Positions 9,070 through 18,066 of a DNA stretch of 57,738 nucleotides are shown one piece after another; the stretch's first letter is position 1, and each line of letters starts with the position of its first letter. The position numbers and the translations under genes were made by a program. The DNA comes from an uncultured Desulfobacteraceae bacterium. Lineage in GTDB: Bacteria > Desulfobacterota > Desulfobacteria > Desulfobacterales > Desulfatirhabdiaceae. The DNA is taken from assembly GCA_903953895.1 (NCBI GenBank), contig CAJBLH010000050.1, forward strand, positions 1 to 57,738. The letters are read 5' to 3'. The notes under the pieces were generated by a model. That model worked only from the letters and a program-made list of their open reading frames with translations. It was not told where the DNA came from and searched no databases.

Positions 9070-11784
9070 TTATATTCCGCCATATGGGCCGAGGGTGAAT
9101 ACGGCAGGGATATTGATTGTTCCATCCGTACTTTTCGTAAGATTCGTAACAACAGCACTTGTTGAACCAATCGAAAATTCGTATGTAACAGGAAAACCAC
9201 CGAAAAAACGATTCATAAGCTCATCCCCTTCGATAGTGGTTGTGCCATGATTGTAAAGTTTCAAGGCAGTGGTGCTTCCAGATTCAGGAATCAAATTTCC
9301 ATCGGCATCCCTTGCTTTTATGGTAATGCTTGCCCCACCTGAAGGGATGCTGCCGGACATATCCGTGATTTGAAGGGTATTCAGGTTGCTGACAAAATTG
9401 GTTGTGTAATCGGTTATTCCGCTGGTGTAAACCGTTGGAATATTGATGCTGCCATCCGAGCTGCTCTTGACATTGGTGATCACGATATTTGATGACCCGA
9501 CGGTAAACTCATATGTCATGGGCGTGCCGGAAGAAAACCGACTGGCCAACTCTGAACCATTGATTTTCACCGTTTCATAATTGAATATTTTATAAGAACT
9601 GGCGGATTCTGCCTCGGGAATTTCCTTTCCGGAAACATCCCATGCCCTCACACTGATAGCAGCGCCGCCTATATCCAATGTACCTGAAAAATCAGAAATA
9701 TAGATGGTATTTCGAGGACCGATCGTGTTTGCTACAAAATCGCTGACCCCAATCGTGTAAACGGTTGGAATGTTCAGGGTTCCATCACTGCTGTTTTTCA
9801 CATTGGATATCACCAGCTTTGGCGAGGCTATGCTAAACTCATAAGTCAGGGGTACACCCGATGGAAAACGTTCAGCAATGGATGAACCGGACAGGCTGGT
9901 TGTACCGTGACTGTAAAGTTTCAAAGGTATTGCAGATGTGGATTCCGGAATGGCCTTGCCGGATGCATCCCATGCTGTAATGTTAATCGCAATACCACTG
10001 CTATCAATGGTTCCCGACATATCTGTGATTTTAAGGGTATTTCGGGGACCGATAGAATTTGAAACAAAGTTGCTTAGCCCGTTTGAATAGATAATAGGTA
10101 CCCTGACAGCGCCATCGATGCTGTTATTGACATTGGTGATAAACATTTTCGGAGAATTGACCGAAAATGCATAAACCGCCGGAATACCACCCGGAAATCT
10201 GTCCTCAATATCCGCCCCTAAGATGCTTATCGTTTCAAAGCTGTAAAGGGATAAAGCAGGGGCATATCCGGCTGTTGCTATCTCATTTCCGCTATTATCC
10301 CAAGATCTTACAGTGACTGCTCCGCCAGCACCCGACATATCGGTAATCTTTACCACATCCAACGCATCAATTGAATTGGAGCCGATTATGGGGATTGCAA
10401 GTGGGGTGACAGTGTAGTTCTCATCGGTTTTGTCGGCGGTCACGCTGGAGTATGATTTGGAAGCAGGACTGAAGCTATATCCGGCTTTGGAAGGTGTTGC
10501 CGTACCGCTGTAGTTGTAGGGAACACTTATGCTGTAATTGCCACTGGCATCCGTTGTTGCCGTTCCCCCGCCGTTATTGAAGGTGATCGTTACCCCGGAA
10601 ACACCCGTGCTGGAAGATGTTTTCACACTGCCTGATACGGATAGAGCAGATTGTGTGCCAGATGCCTGGGTAACAGTCACATCAACCGGACTGCCTGTTG
10701 CACCGGCTGCGGTTATCCGGATGGTAGCCGTTCGGGCTGAGGTACTGGTGTTTGCAGTGAAACTGCAATTGATGGTTCCGGAATTTGTTCCGCTGGAACC
10801 TGATGTGATTGTAAGCCAGGTGCCTGATGTTACGGTTGCGATCCAGGGCATGGTTCCTGTTCCGGTGTTGGATACGCTAAACATTGTTGCACTAACATCT
10901 TTTGAAACACTCTGATTGGATGGAGCTATAGACAGGATTGGAACGCTTGCCTGTGCCTGGGTGACAGTCACGTCAACGGGACTACCTGTTGCACTGGCTG
11001 CTGTTACCCGGATAGTAGCTGTTCGGGTAGAGGCACTGGTGTTCGCTGTGAAACTGCAATTGATGGTTCCGGAATTTGTTCCACTTGCACCCGAAGTGAT
11101 CGACAGCCAACTGCCGCTATTTATCACTGCGGCTGTCCAAGACATCGTTCCAGACCCGCTGTTGGATACGTTGAATGTGGTTGATCCTGCATCTTTAACC
11201 ACATTTTGGCTGAGTGGACTTACCGTCAGATTGGCAGCAGCAGGCAAGCAAGATGTATATGTTTTGCTTCCCGTTCCGGTTAATCCGTTCTGCGTAGCTG
11301 TTATAGCCACTATATGATTGAGAGCATCGGTTTTTTTCGTGGAATAAGTGACGATATACTGGTTGTTAATAATCTGTGATAGTTGATGATAAATTGTATA
11401 TAAATCCGCTGATGTAGGTGCATAGTAGTAAGCGCCGCCGGTCTCGCCGGCGATCTGCTTCAGCACAGTCTTGTTTACAGAACCCAGCCCAACTGTAAAT
11501 ACAGGCACTCCGGAAGTCTTCGCAGAATTAATGATATCGTTTAACGTATGAGTAGAAGCATTTTCGTACCCGTCCGTCATAGCTATAACAGCCATTCTGC
11601 CTCCCTGACGTGATGTATCCGTTACCGCTTGGTATATGGAGTCATAAAGAGCGGTATTCCCGCCGGCTCCAGACCAAGTAGATCGTGCAACACTGGATAA
11701 AAGGGATTTATCTGTTGTAAACGGTTGCACAACAGCAACACTATTGCTGAATTTAATTATCTCCCCCTTATCATTCGCTCCCAT
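9070..11784 (-). CDS. C-terminal part of a frameshifted VWA/BACON surface protein
   Basis: This frame continues the protein begun at 13276. It opens inside a von Willebrand A domain (frame actually open from about 11818; MTDGYENAS supplies the second metal-site loop). Two BACON-like Ig domains follow (LSVSP/LSIAP ... WLSITSG ... TVTQA), then a carboxypeptidase-regulatory-like beta sandwich (SGSVKTSSSTGVSGVTITF), then about five 95-100-residue beta repeats carrying TLKITDMSG, YEFSI and NIPTVYT motifs down to the C-terminus (YGGI). There is no LPxTG, autotransporter or sorting signal, so export is unclear. It probably serves adhesion or carbohydrate binding. The DNA around 11820 shows that one extra base separates it from the upstream part. 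Confidence 0.75.
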   Translation of the reverse strand: MGANDKGEIIKFSNSVAVVQPFTTDKSLLSSVARSTWSGAGGNTALYDSIYQAVTDTSRQGGRMAVIAMTDGYENASTHTLNDIINSAKTSGVPVFTVGLGSVNKTVLKQIAGETGGAYYYAPTSADLYTIYHQLSQIINNQYIVTYSTKKTDALNHIVAITATQNGLTGTGSKTYTSCLPAAANLTVSPLSQNVVKDAGSTTFNVSNSGSGTMSWTAAVINSGSWLSITSGASGTNSGTINCSFTANTSASTRTATIRVTAASATGSPVDVTVTQAQASVPILSIAPSNQSVSKDVSATMFSVSNTGTGTMPWIATVTSGTWLTITSGSSGTNSGTINCSFTANTSTSARTATIRITAAGATGSPVDVTVTQASGTQSALSVSGSVKTSSSTGVSGVTITFNNGGGTATTDASGNYSISVPYNYSGTATPSKAGYSFSPASKSYSSVTADKTDENYTVTPLAIPIIGSNSIDALDVVKITDMSGAGGAVTVRSWDNSGNEIATAGYAPALSLYSFETISILGADIEDRFPGGIPAVYAFSVNSPKMFITNVNNSIDGAVRVPIIYSNGLSNFVSNSIGPRNTLKITDMSGTIDSSGIAINITAWDASGKAIPESTSAIPLKLYSHGTTSLSGSSIAERFPSGVPLTYEFSIASPKLVISNVKNSSDGTLNIPTVYTIGVSDFVANTIGPRNTIYISDFSGTLDIGGAAISVRAWDVSGKEIPEAESASSYKIFNYETVKINGSELASRFSSGTPMTYEFTVGSSNIVITNVKSSSDGSINIPTVYTSGITDYTTNFVSNLNTLQITDMSGSIPSGGASITIKARDADGNLIPESGSTTALKLYNHGTTTIEGDELMNRFFGGFPVTYEFSIGSTSAVVTNLTKSTDGTINIPAVFTLGPYGGI

Positions 11785-11818
11785 TTGAGTAACAAAAGAA
11801 GCGGTTGCATTTTGTACA

Positions 11819-13276
11819 TCAATTCAAAGGCTGCCCGCCCATACTACCGCTATAGTCCATTGTTAGGGCAACTACGATCGTGTTTGAAACATATGACACG
11901 GTAATGGGGTATTGACCGATGGTGTCTTCGGTAACGGTAAAATTTGATGCGGTCAAACCGTCGACAGGATTGCCGGACGGATCTGTAACTGTAACTATTG
12001 ACTTGATTTCCGAACAACTGGATGAATCAATCTGATTGATTATAACGTTCAGGCCCGATATTGGTGTTGGGGCTTGCGTCACCGTCACATCAACCGGACT
12101 GCCCGTCGCACTATTGGCGGTTACACGGATAGTAGCTGTACGGCTTGTCGTTGAGGTGTTGGCGGTAAAGCTGCACGTGATGGTTCCGGAATTGCTTCCG
12201 CTGGCTCCAGATGTTATCGAAAGCCAACTGCCGCCGGATGTCACTGCAGCTGTCCAGGGCATGGTTCCTGCACCAGTATTGGATACATTGAAGCTTGTGG
12301 AACCAGTGTCTTTGGATACATTCTGGTTGGATGGGCTGACAGAAAGGGCTGGACTGCCAGCCTGCGCCACTGTCACATCAACCGGACTACCGGTTGCTCC
12401 GCTTGCTGTTACACGAATGGTTGCCGTCCGAGATGTTGATGATGTGTTTGCGGTAAAACTACACGTGATGGTTCCGGAATTGCTTCCGCTGACTCCAGAT
12501 GTTATCGAAAGCCAACTGCCGCCTGATGTCACGGCGGCTGACCATGGCATGGTTCCAGTTCCAGTGTTGGAAACGCTGAACGTGATTGTGCCGGAATCTT
12601 TGGACACACTTTGGTTGGAAGGGCTGACAGAAAGTGCCGGACTGCCCGCTTGTGTCACCGTCACATCAACCGGACTACCGGACGCACCGCTTGCAGTTAC
12701 ACGAATGGTTGCCGTCCGAGATGTTGATGATGTGTTTGCGGTAAAACTACACATGATGGTTCCGGAATTGCTTCCGCTGACTCCAGATGTTATCGAAAGC
12801 CAACTGCCGCCGGCTGTTACTGCGGCTGTCCAGGGCATGGTTTCTGCACCAGTATTGGATACATTGAAGCTTGTGGAACCAGTGTCTTTGGATACATTCT
12901 GGTTGGATGGGCTGACTGAAAGTGTCGGTGTTGGCTTTGTCTGCGTTGTTATCACTAACTGCGGAATCTTGGATTGATCAGCATATTCCGAACTTGCCAT
13001 CATGACCATATTCCATGAAGCGGGTTCTAAGTTAACCAATACTAACGTTATATATCCCTTGCTTATGTCATTTGCAAAGTCGTGACCCGATATATCCCAT
13101 TCCATCCAATTGAGCCAGTTTGCTGGATAGTATTGCCTATCAATAAGAGTACTTGTAATCGCTGGTATTTGGATAGATGAGGCAGTCCACGTCGTTCCTT
13201 CAGGGCCTTCATTCCAATTATCATTTGAAGAGTAATAGACACCAATATCATTTGTATGAGTGCCATCATCTGTCAA
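11819..13276 (-). CDS. N-terminal part of a frameshifted DNRLRE/BACON/VWA surface protein
   Basis: The frame begins at TTG 13276, which is not a convincing start because homologous coding extends upstream in another frame. Residues 1-110 are the C-terminal half of a DNRLRE/CBM96-like carbohydrate-binding module (VYYSSNDNWNEG, WNWMEWDISGHDFA, QLVITTQT). Three BACON-like domains of about 95 residues follow (WLSITSG, TRTATIRVTA-type and DVTVTQA motifs). The frame ends inside a VWA domain just after its metal-site loop D474-x-S476-x-S478 (DYSGSMGG). The stop results from an extra T: dropping one T from AATTGATG restores PLNDVQNATASFVTQMGANDKG, joining it to the 9070-11784 frame. Signal peptide and true N-terminus are missing. 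Likely a pseudogene or a sequencing indel. Confidence 0.7.
   Translation of the reverse strand: MTDDGTHTNDIGVYYSSNDNWNEGPEGTTWTASSIQIPAITSTLIDRQYYPANWLNWMEWDISGHDFANDISKGYITLVLVNLEPASWNMVMMASSEYADQSKIPQLVITTQTKPTPTLSVSPSNQNVSKDTGSTSFNVSNTGAETMPWTAAVTAGGSWLSITSGVSGSNSGTIMCSFTANTSSTSRTATIRVTASGASGSPVDVTVTQAGSPALSVSPSNQSVSKDSGTITFSVSNTGTGTMPWSAAVTSGGSWLSITSGVSGSNSGTITCSFTANTSSTSRTATIRVTASGATGSPVDVTVAQAGSPALSVSPSNQNVSKDTGSTSFNVSNTGAGTMPWTAAVTSGGSWLSITSGASGSNSGTITCSFTANTSTTSRTATIRVTANSATGSPVDVTVTQAPTPISGLNVIINQIDSSSCSEIKSIVTVTDPSGNPVDGLTASNFTVTEDTIGQYPITVSYVSNTIVVALTMDYSGSMGGQPLN
12070..12940. repeat. Tandem BACON-domain DNA repeats (about 290 bp period)
   Basis: Three consecutive domain-coding repeats are nearly identical at DNA level. 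For example the block at about 12278-12342 recurs base for base at about 12851-12915, and the segment at about 12426-12500 recurs at about 12720-12790. Such identity suggests recent duplication or gene conversion, and offers sites for repeat-number change. Confidence 0.7.
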
Positions 13277-13395
13277 GACAAAAATAAGTCGAGTTCAAGC
13301 GGGGGGTAACCAACCAAGCTGCTGCGGAATGTCGCTGCCACAATAATTTTATCGTCAGAGATGATGATCCCGGCCTGTCGATGACACCCGAGGGC
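13277..13395 (-). pseudogene. Remnant of the missing N-terminal region of the surface protein
   Basis: On the minus strand, bases about 13395-13266 encode IIISDDKIIVAATFRSSL followed by VGYPPLELDLFLS and a stop. This joins naturally to DDGTHTNDIGVYYSS of the 13276 frame if one base is inserted near 13280. It looks like more of the DNRLRE-type module. Beyond 13395 the MNT-HEPN gene begins, so the gene's original start has been lost. Confidence 0.4.
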
Positions 13396-14088
13396 TCAAT
13401 TGTTGCTCCTTTTGGATTTGACAATTCTCCCGGCGATATGAATCGCCTTTTCCGCATCCGAGGCAGAAGGCTCTCTGAACGGCAGCAAACCCTCTTCTGC
13501 CGGGTAGCGGCCTCTGTAAATGCTGTCCATAAAAACAATTTCTTCATCACTCAAGCCGAGCCGAACCTTGAATTCCCGGCTTATCGCAACCAGGCGTGCG
13601 ACACTGTGCGTTTTTTCCAACTCCCATCCCTTTCCCAACAACCTGGACTTGATGCCTTTCTCCAAAGCCCGCTGTGCATGATAACAGCATCCTTTATAGA
13701 ATTTTCCCTGAAAAAGATAGTCTGCCATATCCATTTCTTCCCGTGCCTGACGCATCCATTCACGATCTGCATCTTTCATATAAAGTACCCTTCCTTCTTT
13801 GACAATCATCCGCAAAAACGGGCTTTTTCGTGAAGATACCTCACGCAGTGCATCCAGGGCCACCACAAATGGATCGACGGCAAATCGACTGTAACAGCCA
13901 GACAGGCATCGATGAACAAGCATCTGTGTTTCAGGAACGGAGGCTTGCTTTTCGTCAATCACGATCAGCAAGTCCAGGTCATTACCTTTGCCTTTCGTGG
14001 CAACAGAGCCAAACAACACGATAGATATCGGATGAATCGTGCTGACAATCGCTTCAACAGCTTCCTGGATTTGATTTTGATAAACCAT
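13396..14088 (-). CDS. Fused MNT nucleotidyltransferase-HEPN domain protein
   Basis: A 230-residue two-domain protein. The N-terminal half is a minimal nucleotidyltransferase with the Pol-beta signature GSVATKGKGNDLDLLIVID (GS followed by DxD), starting a few residues after MVYQNQIQEAVEAI. The C-terminal half is a HEPN domain (YLFQGKFYKGCCYHAQRALEKGIKS). The two folds normally occur as separate toxin (HEPN RNase) and antitoxin (MNT, an AMP or NMP transferase) subunits; here they are one chain. No canonical R-x4-6-H RNase motif is obvious. The start at 14088 is preferred because longer readings run into GC palindromes. Its ribosome site is weak. Confidence 0.75.
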   Translation of the reverse strand: MVYQNQIQEAVEAIVSTIHPISIVLFGSVATKGKGNDLDLLIVIDEKQASVPETQMLVHRCLSGCYSRFAVDPFVVALDALREVSSRKSPFLRMIVKEGRVLYMKDADREWMRQAREEMDMADYLFQGKFYKGCCYHAQRALEKGIKSRLLGKGWELEKTHSVARLVAISREFKVRLGLSDEEIVFMDSIYRGRYPAEEGLLPFREPSASDAEKAIHIAGRIVKSKRSNN

Positions 14089-14193
14089 GGCGCATCGTTC
14101 CAGTAATTGACAAACAACCCAAAAGTTGCCGCACTGCCGTCGCTGATCCGCATCCTGAAAAGATACATTTGCCTTGATCATCATTACGGACGG

Positions 14194-14284
14194 CCCCCCC
14201 TCCCGGCCTCCCCCCGCTGGGGGGAGGAGAAGCAAGGGAGACAAAACTTATCTTCTTCCCCCAGCGGGGGGAGGGCAGGGGGCC
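14194..14284. repeat. Inverted pair of GC-rich interspersed palindromes
   Basis: Two copies of a CCCCCAGCGGGGG-centred element lie in opposite orientation (about 14194-14232 and 14255-14283). Each can form a hairpin and together they form a larger one, between htpG and the MNT-HEPN gene. Related copies lie at 24061, 30773 and 41089. This matches the REP-like, non-coding interspersed repeats of many proteobacterial genomes. Confidence 0.7.
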
Positions 14285-14322
14285 TGGCAGGCGCAGGCGC
14301 CGACGGCCCATCCGGGGCTGGG

Positions 14323-16254
14323 TTAAACGTTTAAAGCGCTCGACATCAAATCGCCGACCATTTTGGTGAAACGCGACGGGTTATCGAGCTTGCCGCCTTC
14401 ACCGATAACCGCCATGTCATAGAGAAGGTCGCTGTAATCCTTGAGTACCGGATCATTTCGTTCCTTGTCGTAAATGGCCTTGATCTTTACCACCAGGGGA
14501 TGATCCATGTTCAGCTCCAGAATCCGTTTGACTTCCGGAGCCTTCTGACCCGTGGCTTTCATGATCTTCTCCATGTATGCGCTCATGTCATAGTCTTTTC
14601 CGGATAGACACGATGCCGAGTCTTTCAGCCGGGTAGAGGGTGTAACCTCTTTGACCTTGTTTTCCAGATGCGATTTGATGAAGCTGAAAAGGGCATTGAA
14701 CTCCTCTTTTTTGCCGTCATCCACTTTCTGAATATCCAGATCGCCTTTTTCCGCACTCTTGAACGGCTTTCCTTCGAACTCGGTCAAAGACTGGACCACC
14801 CATTCATCGATGGGGTCAGCCATCAAAATGACTTCAAAATCCTTTTCCTTCAACTGTTCGAGATGGGGGTTGTTGAGCAGGGACGCCAGATTTTCGCCGG
14901 TGATAAAGTAAATATCATTCTGCTCGGCTTTCATGTTGGCGATATACTCGGCCAGAGAGATACGCTTGCCTTCGGTTTTGGTGGTCTGATACCGGGCAAG
15001 TCTGGCGATTTTATCCCGGTTTTCAGAATCCATATGAATGCCGATTTTAAGAATGGACCCGAATTCATTGTAGAATTTGTCGTAAACTTCCTTATCCATG
15101 TTGCCAAGAAGATCGATGATTTTTTTAACCAGATTTTTGCGGATATTTCTGACCAGTTTGTCCTGCTGCAGAATTTCGCGACTGACGTTGAGATTAAGGT
15201 CCGGGGCATCCACGACCCCTTTGATGAACCGGAAGTATTCGGGCATCAGGTCTTCGCAGTCATCCATGATGAACACGCGTTTGCAGTACAGGTTGATGCC
15301 GTGTTTGTGCTCCGGATTGAACAGATCGAAAGGCACCTGAGACGGAATATAGAGCAGGGCGTGGTATTCGGTTGTTCCTTCGAGTTTTAAGTGGAGCTGT
15401 GTGAGGGGCGGATTCCAGTCGTGGCTGATGTGTTTGTAAAATTCATCATATTCTTCCTGGGTCACATCTTTTTTATCCTGGATCCATATGGCCTTCATGG
15501 AATTGAGGGCTTCTTCCTGAATCACTTTCCGGGTGGTTTTGCCGACCGGCTTGCCTTCCTTGTCGAGGAGTTGTTCAGCTTCGGGAATGGGCTCATCCTT
15601 TTCGACATCCATCACAATGGGGTAGCTGACAAAATCGGAGTGCTGCTTGACGATTCGCCGGATGGTCCATTCTTCCGTGAAATCTTTTTCATCTTTTTCT
15701 TTTTTCTTTAAATGGAGGGTGATCTGGGTTCCACGTGTCCGTTTGGTGGCCTCTTCGATGGTATAGCTTCCATCACCGATCGATTCCCAGAGTGTTGCCT
15801 TTTCTTCACCTGCGGCGCGGGTAAGCAGGCTGACCTTGTCGGCAACGATAAAGGAGCTGTAGAAACCGACTCCGAACTGACCGATCAACTCCGGGGTCAG
15901 CGTGTCCTGCTGCTGGGCTTCGGAAATGGCTTCCAGAAACGCTGCCGTACCACTTTTGGCAATGGTGCCGATATTTTCCATGACCTCGTTATAGGTCATG
16001 CCGATACCGTTGTCGGAAATTTCGATGGTCTGTTTGATGCCGTCCGGCGTTATTTTTATTTTGTATTCCGTGTCATTTCCCAGAATATCCGGCTCTGTCT
16101 GGGCTTTGAAACGCAATTTGTCGATAGCGTCGGAGGCATTGGATATCAGTTCTCTGAGAAAGATGTCTTTGTTGGAATACAACGAATTGATGATCAGATT
16201 GAGAAGCTGCTGAACTTCGGTTTTAAACTGCAATGTTTCTTTTTTTGAGGACAT
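14323..16254 (-). CDS. htpG: Molecular chaperone HtpG (Hsp90)
   Basis: Cytosolic ATP-dependent chaperone of the Hsp90 family. The 643-residue length is normal. The N-terminal GHKL ATPase motifs are intact: [11 protein letters not shown] (the E-x-x-x-N/D helix region), DNGIGM, and [15 protein letters not shown] (the lid/glycine-rich loop). Middle and dimerisation domains follow and the protein ends SSALNV. A good AGGAG ribosome site precedes ATG 16254, and a strong sigma-70-type promoter lies at 16320-16347. The gene is divergent from the SYLF protein gene. Confidence 0.97.
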   Translation of the reverse strand: MSSKKETLQFKTEVQQLLNLIINSLYSNKDIFLRELISNASDAIDKLRFKAQTEPDILGNDTEYKIKITPDGIKQTIEISDNGIGMTYNEVMENIGTIAKSGTAAFLEAISEAQQQDTLTPELIGQFGVGFYSSFIVADKVSLLTRAAGEEKATLWESIGDGSYTIEEATKRTRGTQITLHLKKKEKDEKDFTEEWTIRRIVKQHSDFVSYPIVMDVEKDEPIPEAEQLLDKEGKPVGKTTRKVIQEEALNSMKAIWIQDKKDVTQEEYDEFYKHISHDWNPPLTQLHLKLEGTTEYHALLYIPSQVPFDLFNPEHKHGINLYCKRVFIMDDCEDLMPEYFRFIKGVVDAPDLNLNVSREILQQDKLVRNIRKNLVKKIIDLLGNMDKEVYDKFYNEFGSILKIGIHMDSENRDKIARLARYQTTKTEGKRISLAEYIANMKAEQNDIYFITGENLASLLNNPHLEQLKEKDFEVILMADPIDEWVVQSLTEFEGKPFKSAEKGDLDIQKVDDGKKEEFNALFSFIKSHLENKVKEVTPSTRLKDSASCLSGKDYDMSAYMEKIMKATGQKAPEVKRILELNMDHPLVVKIKAIYDKERNDPVLKDYSDLLYDMAVIGEGGKLDNPSRFTKMVGDLMSSALNV

Positions 16255-16319
16255 GGTATCTCCTGTTTGAAAAAGGGGTTGAACTGTGATAGAAAATCTA
16301 AATTGAATAATTTTTCAAT

Positions 16320-16347
16320 ATTATGGGTTGATTTTTCCAATTGTCAA
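16320..16347 (-). promoter_or_regulatory. Sigma-70-type promoter of htpG
   Basis: On the minus strand, TTGACA (16347-16342) and CATAAT (16325-16320) are separated by 16 bases. They lie about 65 bases upstream of the htpG start. A perfect -35 and a 5/6 -10 make this a convincing housekeeping promoter. No classical heat-shock consensus or CIRCE palindrome was seen. Confidence 0.6.
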
Positions 16348-16367
16348 CCCTGACACCGGCAGGTTAA

Positions 16368-16395
16368 TTGTCGAACTGACGTCATCTTTTATAGT
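16368..16395 (+). promoter_or_regulatory. Possible promoter of the SYLF gene
   Basis: TTGTCG (16368-16373) and TATAGT (16390-16395) with a 16-base spacer, about 43 bases before the ATG of the SYLF gene. The -10 matches 5/6, the -35 only 4/6. Confidence 0.4.
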
Positions 16396-16437
16396 GATTA
16401 TTATTTCAACTCTCTGTCTGAACAGGAGAAATAAGGG

Positions 16438-17127
16438 ATGAAAATTCGCCTATGGGGTTGGTTGCTGCCGGTTCTGCTGCTGTTTTCCGGCATTGGAAAG
16501 GCGGAAGGCGGTACAAAGCAGATCCGGGAAGTGGAAGATGCCATCGCGATCATTCAGGAATTTTCGAAAATTCCGGAGAATCAAATTCCGCCATCCCTGC
16601 TGAGAAATTCGCAGGCAATCGCCGTTATTCCGGGTGTGATCAGGATCGGTTTGATTATCGGCGGAGACTATGGCGCCGGGGTGGTTTCCGTCAGAGACAA
16701 ATCCGGGTACTGGACCAACCCGGCCTTCATCACCCTGGCCGGAGGCAGCATTGGCTTCCAGATCGGGGCTCAGTCCACGGATATCATTCTGGTCTTCAAG
16801 TCCATCAGAAATGTGGATGAGATTACAGCCGGAAAATTCACGCTGGGGGCGGATGCCTCGGTTGCAGTCGGTCCGGTGGGCAGATACGCCGTGGCAGGCA
16901 CCGATTTTGAATTGAACGCCGAAGTATACTCGTATTCCAGAACTCGCGGTCTTTTTGCCGGTGTATCCATACAAGGCGCAGCGCTCGAGATCGATTACGA
17001 CAGTATTGCAGAATTTTACGGCAACACGCAGATCGGCGCCAGAGATATTTTTGAAACCCCCGATCTCAGCGCGCCGCAGGTTGCCGCCGATTTCAGGCAG
17101 GTTCTAACGGAGCAAACCCGGCGTTAA
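16438..17127 (+). CDS. SYLF (Ysc84-like) lipid-binding domain protein
   Basis: An exported 229-residue protein of the SYLF/Ysc84 family, which binds phosphoinositides in eukaryotes and is exported but poorly understood in bacteria. A signal peptide spans about residues 1-24 (MKIRLWGWLLPVLLLFSGIGKAEG). The family core follows: IPPSLLRNSQAIAVIPGV, GGDYGAGVVSVRD, WTNPAFITLAGGSIGFQIG, GPVGRYAVAGTD and a terminal YSRTRGLFAGVSIQGAAL. The ATG at 16438 has AGGAG 14 bases and AAGGG immediately ahead. A small membrane protein gene follows 80 bases later on the same strand. Confidence 0.88.
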   Translation: MKIRLWGWLLPVLLLFSGIGKAEGGTKQIREVEDAIAIIQEFSKIPENQIPPSLLRNSQAIAVIPGVIRIGLIIGGDYGAGVVSVRDKSGYWTNPAFITLAGGSIGFQIGAQSTDIILVFKSIRNVDEITAGKFTLGADASVAVGPVGRYAVAGTDFELNAEVYSYSRTRGLFAGVSIQGAALEIDYDSIAEFYGNTQIGARDIFETPDLSAPQVAADFRQVLTEQTRR

Positions 17128-17210
17128 CCCGGACGAAGGCAACTCGCATGAAATAATCTTCAATTTTATTTTTAATGAATCAATGACTGATTTCTCTAAT
17201 TTGTAGGAGG

Positions 17211-17414
17211 ATGGGATTGTCCGCGGTATATTCTTTATTGAAAGTGATGGCAGTACTTCTTGCAGCTTCATTTCTGGGCAACTGGTTTTTGACCGAACTG
17301 AAAAAGGCGCGTGTCCTTCAAAAACCCTGGTACACGCCGTACCTGACGCTGCCGGGTCTGATGATCCTTATTGCCTTGTTCATTCCGGTTGTGGTATGGA
17401 TATACAATCGTTAG
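17211..17414 (+). CDS. Small two-helix membrane protein
   Basis: A 67-residue hypothetical with two membrane segments (about residues 5-25, LSAVYSLLKVMAVLLAASFL region, and 45-64, LTLPGLMILIALFIPVVVWI) joined by a basic loop (ELKKARVLQKPWY). The ribosome site TAGGAGG abuts ATG 17211 with no spacer, whereas the in-frame TTG at 17217 lies six bases from AGGAGG; TTG is therefore the more likely initiation codon, giving 65 residues. It sits between the SYLF gene and a soluble hypothetical gene on the same strand. Confidence 0.6.
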   Translation: MGLSAVYSLLKVMAVLLAASFLGNWFLTELKKARVLQKPWYTPYLTLPGLMILIALFIPVVVWIYNR

Positions 17415-17448
17415 TGGCGCCGCTATTCGAAAATATTCGGAGATAATC

Positions 17449-18030
17449 ATGACAGTTTCAAATCAGCATCCCATATCCGTAGAAGACATGGGGGAATCCC
17501 TGGCAAACTTTTCACTGGATCGCGAAAGTGTTCTCTTTGCCCTGAGCCGACTGCCGGATGAGCATTCCATCAACAAGGTTACCGTCGAATATGAGATCCA
17601 GTTGCTCAGGATACTCAGCGTGGGATGGGCCATATCGTATTTCATGGAGGACCATTCGGAAAAAGCACCGCTGATCAAAAAATTCTGGGATGTTTTATTC
17701 GAATTTTCGAAGAATCTTTCTTCCGTCACGTCGCTTACGATCGGAAAGGAAGTGGATTATTTCAAGACATTGAAAGAACGCATCGATACCTATCTGAAAG
17801 CCATGGCCGAAGTTCCGCACGTCAAAGACCCGGCATCGGTGATCGGGCCCACGTTCGCCAGGCTTTGCGGCAACACGGACAATGTTCATGTGATCATGGC
17901 CGGCAACCGGATATTTCATCTGTCGCTTGAAGGGGTGAAACATTTTCTGGAATCCATATTCTCGAGCGCCACGGATCAGGCAAACCAGCCTGCATATTCC
18001 GACAGACGATACGGGTCGGCGGAGTGCTGA
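17449..18030 (+). CDS. Hypothetical soluble helical protein
   Basis: An unrecognised 193-residue protein. A CGGAG site precedes ATG 17449. The sequence is mostly helical (VEYEIQLLRILSVGWAISYF, LIKKFWDVLFEFSKNL, EVDYFKTLKERIDTYLKAM), without signal peptide or conserved catalytic motif. It starts 35 bases after the small membrane protein and ends 36 bases before the histidine phosphatase, so these genes probably form one transcript. Confidence 0.65.
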   Translation: MTVSNQHPISVEDMGESLANFSLDRESVLFALSRLPDEHSINKVTVEYEIQLLRILSVGWAISYFMEDHSEKAPLIKKFWDVLFEFSKNLSSVTSLTIGKEVDYFKTLKERIDTYLKAMAEVPHVKDPASVIGPTFARLCGNTDNVHVIMAGNRIFHLSLEGVKHFLESIFSSATDQANQPAYSDRRYGSAEC

Positions 18031-18066
18031 AAATGGTTGATTGTTGATATTTCTTTTTGTCCCTTT

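Noticed and set aside
12036-12977. A 313-codon plus-strand frame
   Set aside because: It is the antisense image of the repetitive BACON domains; its composition (VTSTGLPVA repeats) mirrors the coding repeats and it has no ribosome site.
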